This document shows, piece by piece, positions 57,099 to 64,000 of a stretch of 64,000 bases of DNA (positions are counted from its first letter, which is position 1; every line of letters begins with the position of its first letter). This DNA is from CAKRJP01 sp963658085 (GTDB taxonomy: Bacteria; Bacillota; Clostridia; Lachnospirales; Lachnospiraceae): contig CAVKOU010000008.1 of the NCBI GenBank assembly GCA_963658085.1, forward strand, positions 1 through 64,000. The letters run 5' to 3'. A program made the position numbers and the translations under genes. The notes beneath the pieces were generated by a model. That model saw only the letters and a list, made by a program, of their open reading frames with translations. It was not told the origin of the DNA and made no database searches.

Positions 57099-58397
57099 AT
57101 GGTGAACAGTATCAAATATTATTTAGTTGATAGCGAAAATGTAAACGACAATTGGTTGATGCTACTGGATCTGGCAAACGAAGAGGATGAGATTGTTATC
57201 TTCTACACCAAGAATTCCCCTCACATGTCCTACATGTCAGTGGTGAAGCTTCTTGGCAATACTACCCGAAAGATTACTTTCGAGGAATGCTACGAAGGCA
57301 ACAATGCCTTGGATTTCCAATTGATTTCCTATATGGGATATCTTATGAACGAGGATTCCAGGGAAAATGGCACTGAATTTGTAGTCATGAGCAATGACAC
57401 CGGTTTTGATGCCGCCGTGAAATTTTGGAAAAAGAAAGGCTTTGCGGTTCGGAGAGTGAATGTAAATTTCTGTAAGATTGCATTGCACAAGCACAAAACT
57501 ACGGAGTCGGAAACACCTGTCGTCCCAGAACATGAAGCTGCGAAAGAGACAGCTCCTGTTGTCCCAGAATACGAAGCTGCGAAAGAGACAGCTCCTGTTA
57601 TCGCAGAACACGAAACAGCGAAAGAGCAAGCTCTTGTTGCAGAAGTTTCCGCAGATTCTACCGCAGTAAGTTGCCTTCCTGAGTTTGCTGAGACAGAAGG
57701 AACTCCTTCTGAGGATTCCAAGGAAATCTCTTATCTTCCTGAGTTTATAGAATCAAAGGAACAACCTTCGGAGGAACCAACGCGCTCGGAAGAACCAGAG
57801 GTTCCTGTAACTTCTGTAGCTCCTGTAGCTCTCGAAACTCCTGTAGCTCCTGCAGTTACGGAAAGCAAAACAACCACAGAAGCCTCTGAAGAATTTAAAC
57901 AAATTACATTTCTTCCTGAATTTGTGGAAACCGAAGAAGATTCTTTAGAAGACTTCAAAGAAAGCACCCACCTTCCTGAATTTTCCGAGACCAAGGAGGA
58001 ATCTTCCCCCTACGCTTTTGACAAACAGGAAGTGGATGAAATCATCAATTGTATTACAAAGGACTCTTTAGAGTCCCTCCACGAAACCTTGGTTCACATT
58101 TATGGTCGGGACCAGGGTCAGAAGATTTATAAGACCATTAAATCCAACGCTTATCCTTATAAGCAGACAATTTACTCCCGCAAGGAAAAAGTAACTCATA
58201 TCACTGATATAATCTTTTTACACAGTGACCTTGAAAATCCTGGGGATTTTGTTGATTTCCTGGAGAAAAACAAAAATAAGACCAAGAATTTAAATGGGAT
58301 TCGATCTGCCATTAACAAGACTTATGGTTCCGCTAATGGCATCAAGTACTATAGTTTATTCAAACCGTATTTCAAGATTATATCAGCTATGAAATAA
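57099..58397 (+). CDS. PIN-like domain protein with four LPEF repeats
   Basis: A 432-residue protein. Residues 1-125 form a PIN/NYN-like domain: IKYYLVDSENVNDNWLMLLD, IVIFYTKNSPHMSY, NALDFQLISYMGYL, FVVMSNDTGFDAAVKFWKKKGF, with acidic residues at positions suited to metal binding. A disordered middle (130-310) has three KETAPV(V/I)-type repeats and four copies of LPEF.E(T/S) spaced 20-65 residues apart. The C-terminal helical domain (about 310-432) has two similar halves (VDEIINCIT ... IYGRDQGQKIY and VDFLEKNKNK ... TYGSANGIKYYSLFKPY). The promoter TTGTAA, 17 nt, TACAAT ends 17 nt before the ATG, giving a very short leader. Likely an RNA-acting protein; not proven. Confidence 0.75.
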   Translation: MVNSIKYYLVDSENVNDNWLMLLDLANEEDEIVIFYTKNSPHMSYMSVVKLLGNTTRKITFEECYEGNNALDFQLISYMGYLMNEDSRENGTEFVVMSNDTGFDAAVKFWKKKGFAVRRVNVNFCKIALHKHKTTESETPVVPEHEAAKETAPVVPEYEAAKETAPVIAEHETAKEQALVAEVSADSTAVSCLPEFAETEGTPSEDSKEISYLPEFIESKEQPSEEPTRSEEPEVPVTSVAPVALETPVAPAVTESKTTTEASEEFKQITFLPEFVETEEDSLEDFKESTHLPEFSETKEESSPYAFDKQEVDEIINCITKDSLESLHETLVHIYGRDQGQKIYKTIKSNAYPYKQTIYSRKEKVTHITDIIFLHSDLENPGDFVDFLEKNKNKTKNLNGIRSAINKTYGSANGIKYYSLFKPYFKIISAMK

Positions 58398-58425
58398 TGA
58401 TGGAAAGGTCGTCCGGATAGCAAAT

Positions 58426-58476
58426 GCCACCGAGGACTCTGAGAAACATCTCTCAGGTCCCCCGGTGGCTTTTTTG
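58426..58476 (+). terminator. Terminator of the PIN-like gene
   Basis: Stem GCCACCG / CGGTGGC extended by an inner CTGAGA / TCTCAG, followed by TTTTTTG, about 30 nt after the stop codon. Confidence 0.9.
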
Positions 58477-58590
58477 TTCCTAATTAAATCCAATACTTCT
58501 TCTTTGCAAAGACTTTACACGGAGGCAATTATGTTATAATAACTTCACGAATGTTTCTCGTGATTTTGGAAATCTATATGGGAGGTTACT

Positions 58591-59064
58591 ATGAAAAAAT
58601 TATTATTTGTTGATGTAGACGGTACTCTCAGCAGTCCTTGCTACAAAGTAGATGAAAAATTTCAGATTGGGATGTCTGGCGAACAATGGGAAGAATATTG
58701 CAAGGTCCACGGCGAAGACACCTATGAGTATTGCAGACCGGTGCCGGTCGTCAAAGAGTATATTGAAGCTGCAAAAGCGGATGGAGCTATGCTATTTGTT
58801 CTTACTACCACCTGTTCTCAGGATGAGATTAAGGCTAAGCGCAAGTTTGTAAATCAGCACTATGCCGGACTTTTTGAGGAAGTGATTGGTGTGGAACACG
58901 ATAATCAAAAGGTCGACTATATTTTGGAGAAGGCACAGGAGCTTGGAGTAGCCGCAGTAAACTGTGAACTCATCGAAGATACCTATAATATTTTGTTACA
59001 GGCTATCACTACAGGTATCCGGTGCACCCACCTAAGTACCATCCTCACAGGAATCAATCAATAA
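58591..59064 (+). CDS. Small HAD-like hydrolase
   Basis: A 157-residue protein with HAD motif I LLFVDVDGTLSSP, motif II LFVLTTTCS and an acidic motif IV-like segment CELIEDTYN. A cap is absent and the motif III Lys is probably in HDNQKVDYIL. The ATG follows GGGAGGTTACT, and a strong terminator follows the gene. Substrate unknown. It differs from classical HADs by Thr-Thr-Thr in motif II and by a non-standard motif IV, so catalytic activity is likely but not certain. Confidence 0.7.
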   Translation: MKKLLFVDVDGTLSSPCYKVDEKFQIGMSGEQWEEYCKVHGEDTYEYCRPVPVVKEYIEAAKADGAMLFVLTTTCSQDEIKAKRKFVNQHYAGLFEEVIGVEHDNQKVDYILEKAQELGVAAVNCELIEDTYNILLQAITTGIRCTHLSTILTGINQ

Positions 59065-59166
59065 CTAAATAAGCTGATATGTATCTATTCCGTACCATGA
59101 AAAACTGCATTCTGCGAATGGTGTCCAATCATCACAACAATATTTATATGAAAATACAAATCAATA

Positions 59167-59203
59167 ACCCATACGTGGCAAGTTTAGGTTGCCACATATG
59201 GGT
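59167..59203 (+). terminator. Terminator downstream of the small HAD gene
   Basis: Stem AACCCATA.GTGGCAA / TTGCCAC.TATGGGTT with a 7-nt loop followed by CTTTTTAG. Confidence 0.88.
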
Positions 59204-59257
59204 TCTTTTTAGAAAACGCATTTCTCTAATCTATAGAAATAATCTATAGAAATTTCA

Positions 59258-61285
59258 TTACGAAAGTTCATCTGGTTTGTCGACGGAATGATCGGAGAAA
59301 CTGTCTCCTGTGGTCGCTCCAGATAAATCTGCTGTCTTGCTATACTTTTCTACCGTAATAGTATACTGACTATCACCTTCTACATAGACGGTTCCGTCAG
59401 TTCCTTTAATAGTAACGGTTTTGCCATCTGTATCCTGAATGGTTCCCTCACTCTGAAGACTTGTAAGGGTACTGTCTCCTGTTACGATCCAGGTAGAGTC
59501 AGAATCAATGTAAAGATTTGCAGCGCCATCTCCCCCGTCTCCCGCATAGGTTTCATCATCTACAAAGGCACCGGTGATTACACTTCCGTTGGTAAGGTAA
59601 AAGTCCAGGTTACTGATGCTGTCGTAAATCACATCCCCTTCCATGGTCTGACTGGAAGTTGTGAAATTACAATCTGCTCCGTTAGATCCGCTGCTTCCCC
59701 ATCCTCTCTGGTTATTATTTCCTGTACATCTGAGGAAAAATTCAGAATCTGATGCATTGGTAATGTCTACATCTGAAAGATAGAAGGTAGACTGTGTATT
59801 GGTAGTATAAAACTGGCCGCCATTTTTTGCAGTAAGGCTTCCGCCTGTCATCTGGAAGGTTCCCTCACCTTCTTCCGAATCTCCGGACATACTTTGATAT
59901 AAAATTACATTCCAAGTACAATCATTCTGATCATCATCGGCCATATTTCCTGTTAAGTCACAATTATATAAACGGAGATTATTCTTTCCTTCCAGACAAA
60001 TACCTTCGGAATTTTCTGCCGTCAAAGTCGCATCACTTACCGAAATATCTGCAGTTGTATAAACCGCAGGTGATCCCGTTCCTGTAGAAGTATAGGTTCC
60101 CCCATCTACTACCATAGTACCGCCACCTCTGTCACTTCGAATAGCTGCAGAAGACTCTCCCGCTGTGGTGACATCAAGATCCCAGGCATAGAGAGTTCCT
60201 CCACCTGCTACGTGAATTCCACCGGAAGTATCTGCGCTGGTTTTAATCGTAGAATCAGAAGCATATACTACACCATCTCCGTAGGCAAAAAGTCCTGCAC
60301 CTCCGTTGGCATCAGTCGTGAAATTTCCACCTTTTACATAAGAAGTTCCGTCGGTGGTAAGAAGGGCAGCTCCCACCCCGTAAAAGCTGGAATTGTCTCC
60401 TCCTGTACTGTCTTTCGAAGTACGGGTTGCCTCGATATTATCAAAAGTCACCTTTGCTCCACTGCTTACCAAGATCGCATTTTCATCGGTTCCTGTTGAA
60501 TCATAGGATTCACCGGAAACCTCACTGTCCTCTGTAAATTCCTTCAAAGCCGTATAATCTGTTACTCCTTCAGAACTCCCGGAACTTTCTCCCACAACCA
60601 CAGAGGTAATATTTCCATTCTCGTCCACTTTTACAGTCAGGTTGTCTCCCTCTTTAATATCACTCAATTTTATAGTATTATCATCAGAATCCTTAAGAAC
60701 AGAGGTATCCTTCAGTACGATTTCAAAAGTAAGACCAGAGGAATCTCCCCCTTGGTCTCCGGATGGCTGTTGTCCTCCCGCGTCTCCTGATGGTTGGTCT
60801 CCGGATGGCTGCTCTCCCGAATTTCCCGACGGCTTCTCCATGGCATCTTCTGAATCCGAAGATGACTGATCTGCTGAATCTGTGCTACTGTCTGTATCGG
60901 TTTTTGTATCGTCTGTAGTTGATTTAGAATCGTCAGTGGTTGACTTTGTATCATCAGTTGATGCGCTATCTCCATCCGGCTTTTCCGGTGGTGTCTGTCC
61001 ATCGGTACTTCCCTGATCTCCACCATTTCCACTTGGTGCCTCTCCACTCGGGGCCTCACCGCTTGGGGCATTTCCATCTTGTGCCTGGCCACCACCCATG
61101 CCTCCACCCATTCCGGTGTTAGCGGATATGGTAATGGTATCTCCGTCCACGGAAGATACAGTACCGGAGAGGGTGCTGTCAGATACTACTACACTATTAC
61201 TGCTTGTTGCGCTACAACCTGTAAGAATAACGGCAGAGGTTAATCCTCCGCAAAATAATGCTTTCCATAATTTTTTATTTCTCAT
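59258..61285 (-). CDS. Large beta-helix surface lipoprotein with low-complexity insert
   Basis: A 675-residue lipoprotein. The start at 61285 follows AAAGGAGC; the signal MRNKKLWKALFCGGLTSAVILTGC ends in a lipobox. A DUF5666-like beta domain appears split: SGTVSSVDGDTITISANTG (about 35-53) and LTFEIVLKDTSVL ... IKEGDNLTVKVDENGNITSVVVGE (about 180-230). Between lies a Gly/Met, PSGE/PSGD and STDD repeat region of about 130 residues. Residues 240-640 are parallel beta-helix repeats (VKGGNFTTDANGGAGLFAYGDGVVYASDSTIKTS and similar rungs), as in clostridial carbohydrate-binding or adhesin-like proteins. Probably anchored outside the membrane as a binding protein; no catalytic motif is seen. Monocistronic. 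Confidence 0.8.
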   Translation of the reverse strand: MRNKKLWKALFCGGLTSAVILTGCSATSSNSVVVSDSTLSGTVSSVDGDTITISANTGMGGGMGGGQAQDGNAPSGEAPSGEAPSGNGGDQGSTDGQTPPEKPDGDSASTDDTKSTTDDSKSTTDDTKTDTDSSTDSADQSSSDSEDAMEKPSGNSGEQPSGDQPSGDAGGQQPSGDQGGDSSGLTFEIVLKDTSVLKDSDDNTIKLSDIKEGDNLTVKVDENGNITSVVVGESSGSSEGVTDYTALKEFTEDSEVSGESYDSTGTDENAILVSSGAKVTFDNIEATRTSKDSTGGDNSSFYGVGAALLTTDGTSYVKGGNFTTDANGGAGLFAYGDGVVYASDSTIKTSADTSGGIHVAGGGTLYAWDLDVTTAGESSAAIRSDRGGGTMVVDGGTYTSTGTGSPAVYTTADISVSDATLTAENSEGICLEGKNNLRLYNCDLTGNMADDDQNDCTWNVILYQSMSGDSEEGEGTFQMTGGSLTAKNGGQFYTTNTQSTFYLSDVDITNASDSEFFLRCTGNNNQRGWGSSGSNGADCNFTTSSQTMEGDVIYDSISNLDFYLTNGSVITGAFVDDETYAGDGGDGAANLYIDSDSTWIVTGDSTLTSLQSEGTIQDTDGKTVTIKGTDGTVYVEGDSQYTITVEKYSKTADLSGATTGDSFSDHSVDKPDELS

Positions 61286-61429
61286 AAAATAAGCTCCTTT
61301 CATTGCCTACATTCCCAAGGCGTTTACCAAAGGAACAATAACAACTTACAGGAGCTAGTATAGCCAAGGTTTGTGATTGACTCGTGATTAGGATTTGAAA
61401 AATTTGTGAAAACAAATCATTAAGAAACC

Positions 61430-61981
61430 TTATGCATCAATTGTCAATGAGTGGTAGATTTCTCCATCCAGATCTTTCCAGAGAAAGGTATCTCCCTCTA
61501 AGATCATATACCCATGAGCACTGTCTTCTTTTGGAATAGAAACGGAACCAGGGTTTAAATAAAGGTTCTCCTGCCCAAAGATTTCCCAGGCCGGCACGTG
61601 GGTATGGCCATGCAATAAAATATCTCCAGGCATCAGCGGTGGACATTTACTTATATTATAATTGTGTCCGTGAGTGGCATATACCAGATGATCTCTCACT
61701 GTAAGGATGGCATAATCTGCCAGAATCGGAAATTCCAATACCATCTGATCCACTTCTGTATCGCAATTTCCCCGAACACAAAGAATCTTGTCCTTCATAG
61801 GATTTAACATAGCGATCACGTCCTTTGGGGCATATTCCTTGGGAAGATCATTTCTTGGACCGTGATACAAAACATCTCCAAGAAGCATTAAGCGGTCTGC
61901 TTTTTCTTTTTGAAACATATTTAACAACTGTCTGCAATAATAGGCAGATCCATGAATATCTGAAGCTATCATTATCTTCAT
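61430..61981 (-). CDS. yfcE: YfcE-type metallophosphoesterase
   Basis: A 183-residue phosphodiesterase with the full metal-binding set: IMIASDIHGSAYYC, LMLLGDVLYHGPRNDLPKEY, CVRGNCDTEVDQ, YATHGHNYNI, LLHGHTHVP and YLNPGSVSIPKE. The GPRNDLP segment matches E. coli YfcE, a phosphodiesterase of unknown natural substrate. It is a distinct paralogue of the gene at 33266. The start at 61981 follows AGGAGAATGC. Monocistronic. Confidence 0.92.
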   Translation of the reverse strand: MKIMIASDIHGSAYYCRQLLNMFQKEKADRLMLLGDVLYHGPRNDLPKEYAPKDVIAMLNPMKDKILCVRGNCDTEVDQMVLEFPILADYAILTVRDHLVYATHGHNYNISKCPPLMPGDILLHGHTHVPAWEIFGQENLYLNPGSVSIPKEDSAHGYMILEGDTFLWKDLDGEIYHSLTIDA

Positions 61982-62097
61982 AAGCATTCTCCTACTTTCG
62001 TCATAATCTACTTAATCTACTCATCCATAATAGCACACTACGAACTTTTAAACATCAAAAAAGAAGCGCCAGACTCCACATTTATAGTTCTGAACCG

Positions 62098-63408
62098 TTA
62101 CAAAATATCAATATATTCTCCAGCTAACGCCTTGTTCATGCTTCTTACCGCACAGAACTTTCCGCACATACTGCAGGTATCGCTGTGATCATCTTCCGGT
62201 TTTCTGCTGTCACGGATAGCTTTTGCAGTTTCCGGATCCAAGGCACAGGCATACTGGGCATCCCAATCTAATACTCTGCGGGCGTCTGCCATTTTATCAT
62301 CTATGTCTCTGGCTCCCGGAACCCCCTTTGCAATATCGGCCGCATGAGCAGCGATTTTTGATGCTATGATTCCCTGCTTTGTATCTTCTACATTCGGAAG
62401 TGCCAAATGCTCTGCAGGAGTTACATAGCAAAGGAAGGCAGCACCACTCATGGCAGCAACAGCGCCTCCGATGGCAGCAGTAATGTGATCATATCCAGGA
62501 GCAATATCTGTAACCAAAGGTCCCAGTACGTAGAATGGTGCTCCCATACAGATACTCTGCTGTACCTTCATATTTGCAGCAACCTGATCTAGCGGAACAT
62601 GTCCGGGGCCTTCCACCATTACCTGCACATTGTGCTCCCAGGCGCGTTTTGTCAGCTCACCCAGACGGACAAGCTCCTCAATCTGGCACACATCGGTAGC
62701 ATCTGCAAGACATCCCGGACGACAGGCATCTCCCAGTGAAATAGTCACATCATACTCTTCACAAATATCAAGAATTTCATCATAGTATTCATAGAATGGA
62801 TTTTCCTCTCCTGTCATACACATCCATGCAAATACCAAACTTCCACCACGACTTACGATGTTCATTTTACGCTTATGTTTTTTGATCTGTTCGATGGTTT
62901 TACGTGTGATTCCACAGTGCAGCGTAACAAAATCAACGCCGTCCTCCGCATGCATACGGATTACATCGATAAAATCTTTGGCAGTTAAAGTTGCAAGATC
63001 CCTTTGATAATGAATGACACTGTCATAAACCGGAACAGTACCGATCATAACCGGACATTCCCTGGTAAGCTTTTGCCGGAAAGGCTGTGTATTTCCATGA
63101 CTGGAAAGATCCATAATGGCCTCCGCACCAAGTTCTACAGCACTCATGACTTTTTTCATTTCAATGTCATAATCCTTACAATCCCTGGAAACCCCCAGAT
63201 TTACGTTGATTTTTGTACGGAGCATACTTCCAACACCTTCTGCACTTAAGCAAGTGTGGTTTTTGTTGGCACAAATTGCAACTTTTCCTTCAGCCACCAG
63301 CGTCATTAATTTGCTTACTTCCATATGCTCTTTTTCTGCTACAAGTTTAATTTCCGGCGTAATAATTCCCTTTCTTGCCGCATCCATTTGAGTTGTATAA
63401 TTTCTCAT
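62098..63408 (-). CDS. thiC: Phosphomethylpyrimidine synthase ThiC
   Basis: Radical SAM enzyme turning aminoimidazole ribotide into HMP-phosphate for thiamine. The 436-residue protein has NLGVSRDCKDYDIEMKKVMSAVELGAEAIMDLSSHG, VDFVTLHCGITRKTIEQIKKHKR, MVEGPGHVPLDQVAANMKVQQSICMGAPFYVLGPLVTDIAPGYDHITAAIGGA and the C-terminal cluster CSMCGKFCAVR (CxxCxxxxC). Clostridial ThiC is about this length; the N-terminal domain of the E. coli enzyme is missing as usual. The ATG follows GGAGGAACAA. It lies 103 nt after thiW. No TPP riboswitch fits in that gap; one may lie beyond the right edge. Confidence 0.96.
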   Translation of the reverse strand: MRNYTTQMDAARKGIITPEIKLVAEKEHMEVSKLMTLVAEGKVAICANKNHTCLSAEGVGSMLRTKINVNLGVSRDCKDYDIEMKKVMSAVELGAEAIMDLSSHGNTQPFRQKLTRECPVMIGTVPVYDSVIHYQRDLATLTAKDFIDVIRMHAEDGVDFVTLHCGITRKTIEQIKKHKRKMNIVSRGGSLVFAWMCMTGEENPFYEYYDEILDICEEYDVTISLGDACRPGCLADATDVCQIEELVRLGELTKRAWEHNVQVMVEGPGHVPLDQVAANMKVQQSICMGAPFYVLGPLVTDIAPGYDHITAAIGGAVAAMSGAAFLCYVTPAEHLALPNVEDTKQGIIASKIAAHAADIAKGVPGARDIDDKMADARRVLDWDAQYACALDPETAKAIRDSRKPEDDHSDTCSMCGKFCAVRSMNKALAGEYIDIL

Positions 63409-63511
63409 GTTATTGTTCCTCCACTTTTTTATGAAATAATATTTGTGTTAAAAGATCGTAACTATTCAGACTCCCCCTCGCAAAATCGCCTCTGAAAAGT
63501 TTTCTTTTTGC

Positions 63512-64000
63512 TCATGCAGCCTGAACCCCGACTCCGCTTTTCTGTAAAACAGAAATCAAAACAAACGCAAGAATACTTCCTGCAACTGTTGAGATCAAGA
63601 ATGGAATCACATAGACAAATAATCCTGCCGGGGCCGCTCCCATAAGAAACCGGGCAACCGGATAGGCGGCAAGGCCTCCAAGTAAACCTGTGCCAATGGC
63701 TTCCGCAAAGCAGGTCAAACTTAAAACCTTGCATTTTTTATAAACCAATCCGCAGCACAAAGCTCCCACCATGCTTCCAGGAAAAGCCATCAGGCTTCCA
63801 AGTCCCAGCAGATTACGAAGTAAGCTTGCACAGAAAGCAATGCCCACGCCCCATCCCGGCCCCAGGGTAACAGCGGCGAGAATATTCACCATATGCTGAA
63901 CCGGCGCGCATTTACTTCCGGCAACTGGAATACTCAAAAAACTCCCCACCACAGCAAGGGCAGTAAGAACCCCTGCCAAAGCCAATTTCTTTGTCTTAAT
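63512..64000 (-). CDS. thiW: ThiW thiamine-precursor membrane protein (5' end beyond window)
   Basis: A frame of 162 codons open to the right edge; it reads IKTKKLALAGVLTALAVVGSFLSIPV at the start, so probably only the first few codons are missing. Hydrophobic throughout, with about five helices. The family pattern includes CAPVQHMVNILAAVTLGPGWGVGIAFCASLLRNLLGLGSLMAFPGSMVGALCCGLVY. ThiW is thought to be the membrane subunit for import of the thiazole precursor and is often TPP-regulated. Its place before thiC supports this. Confidence 0.9.
   Translation of the reverse strand: MKTKKLALAGVLTALAVVGSFLSIPVAGSKCAPVQHMVNILAAVTLGPGWGVGIAFCASLLRNLLGLGSLMAFPGSMVGALCCGLVYKKCKVLSLTCFAEAIGTGLLGGLAAYPVARFLMGAAPAGLFVYVIPFLISTVAGSILAFVLISVLQKSGVGVQAA

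Noticed and set aside
57099..57500. PIN-domain toxin of a toxin-antitoxin pair
   Set aside because: No small antitoxin gene is adjacent, and the protein is large with extra linker and C-terminal domains.
63409..63511. TPP riboswitch before thiC
   Set aside because: The 103-nt gap contains no CTGAGA/ACCTGA core. If one exists it should precede thiW beyond the right edge.
63462..63734. 90-residue ORF, minus strand
   Set aside because: It lies in another frame of thiW for most of its length, has no ribosome binding site, and its Cys/Arg/Trp-rich composition is typical of a shadow frame.

Overview
The window is a chromosomal segment of a low-to-mid G+C Firmicute, most likely a gut Lachnospiraceae (Clostridia; a Blautia, Dorea or Coprococcus relative). 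The grounds are strong AGGAGG-type ribosome binding sites, TTGACA/TATAAT promoters, type III glutamine synthetase, a Crh-like HPr in a rapZ-whiA operon, a bifunctional homocysteine methyltransferase/MTHFR, and a tRNA array with typical clostridial sequences. Genus is inference; no rRNA is present.

Layout. 1-1240: debris of a mobile element (5' part of a RhuM-family gene, a RepA_N initiator fragment joined out of frame to an acidic ORF) lying just downstream of the 3' end of guaA, a known island insertion site. 1241-9558: guaA, a 2[4Fe-4S] ferredoxin, and a complete phosphate operon read leftward as pstS-pstC-pstA-pstB-phoU-phoB-phoR. 9814-15633: rRNA-type methyltransferase, HAD phosphatase, endonuclease III, M18 aminopeptidase, FliB-like protein, and a candidate small RNA. 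15681-20882: a TetM-like GTPase fused to a YacP/Rae1 nuclease, a parvulin, and mgtE behind a 40-codon leader ORF. 21334-25786: a GldA/GldF/GldG-type ABC system with a DUF4340 protein. 26018-30327: homocysteine methyltransferase/MTHFR and a polar amino acid ABC transporter. 30748-33157: tRNA-Leu, a diguanylate cyclase, a small secreted peptide gene, and six tRNA genes on the minus strand. 33266-39787: phosphodiesterase, RdgB, THUMP methyltransferase, a second candidate small RNA, a DUF1700 protein, glnN and fba. 40069-45444: tRNA-Glu and a glycerol-3-phosphate/glycerophosphodiester uptake operon (ugpC-A-E-B-glpQ) behind a perfect cre site. 45671-49865: lipid kinase, Crh-like protein, whiA, rapZ and murB. 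49995-61981: CorC-like transporter, a degenerate sigma factor, ThrE exporter, HAD enzymes, rpiB, DUF3048 lipoprotein, a PIN-like protein with LPEF repeats, a large beta-helix lipoprotein and a phosphodiesterase. 62098-64000: thiC and the 3' part of thiW.

The most unusual items are: PstS, whose two halves are in swapped order (circular permutation); the TetM-like/Rae1 fusion; an acidic, proline-containing leader ORF before mgtE that recalls enterobacterial MgtL; two small-RNA candidates sharing a 5' hairpin plus C-rich linker plus terminator design; a sigma-70-like protein lacking promoter-recognition regions; and an HPr with Glu in place of the phosphorylated His15 but with Ser46 retained. 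Several intergenic spacers hold short tandem repeats of different unit length (5, 7, 8 and 15 bp). No CRISPR array, rRNA, intact integrase or insertion sequence was seen.
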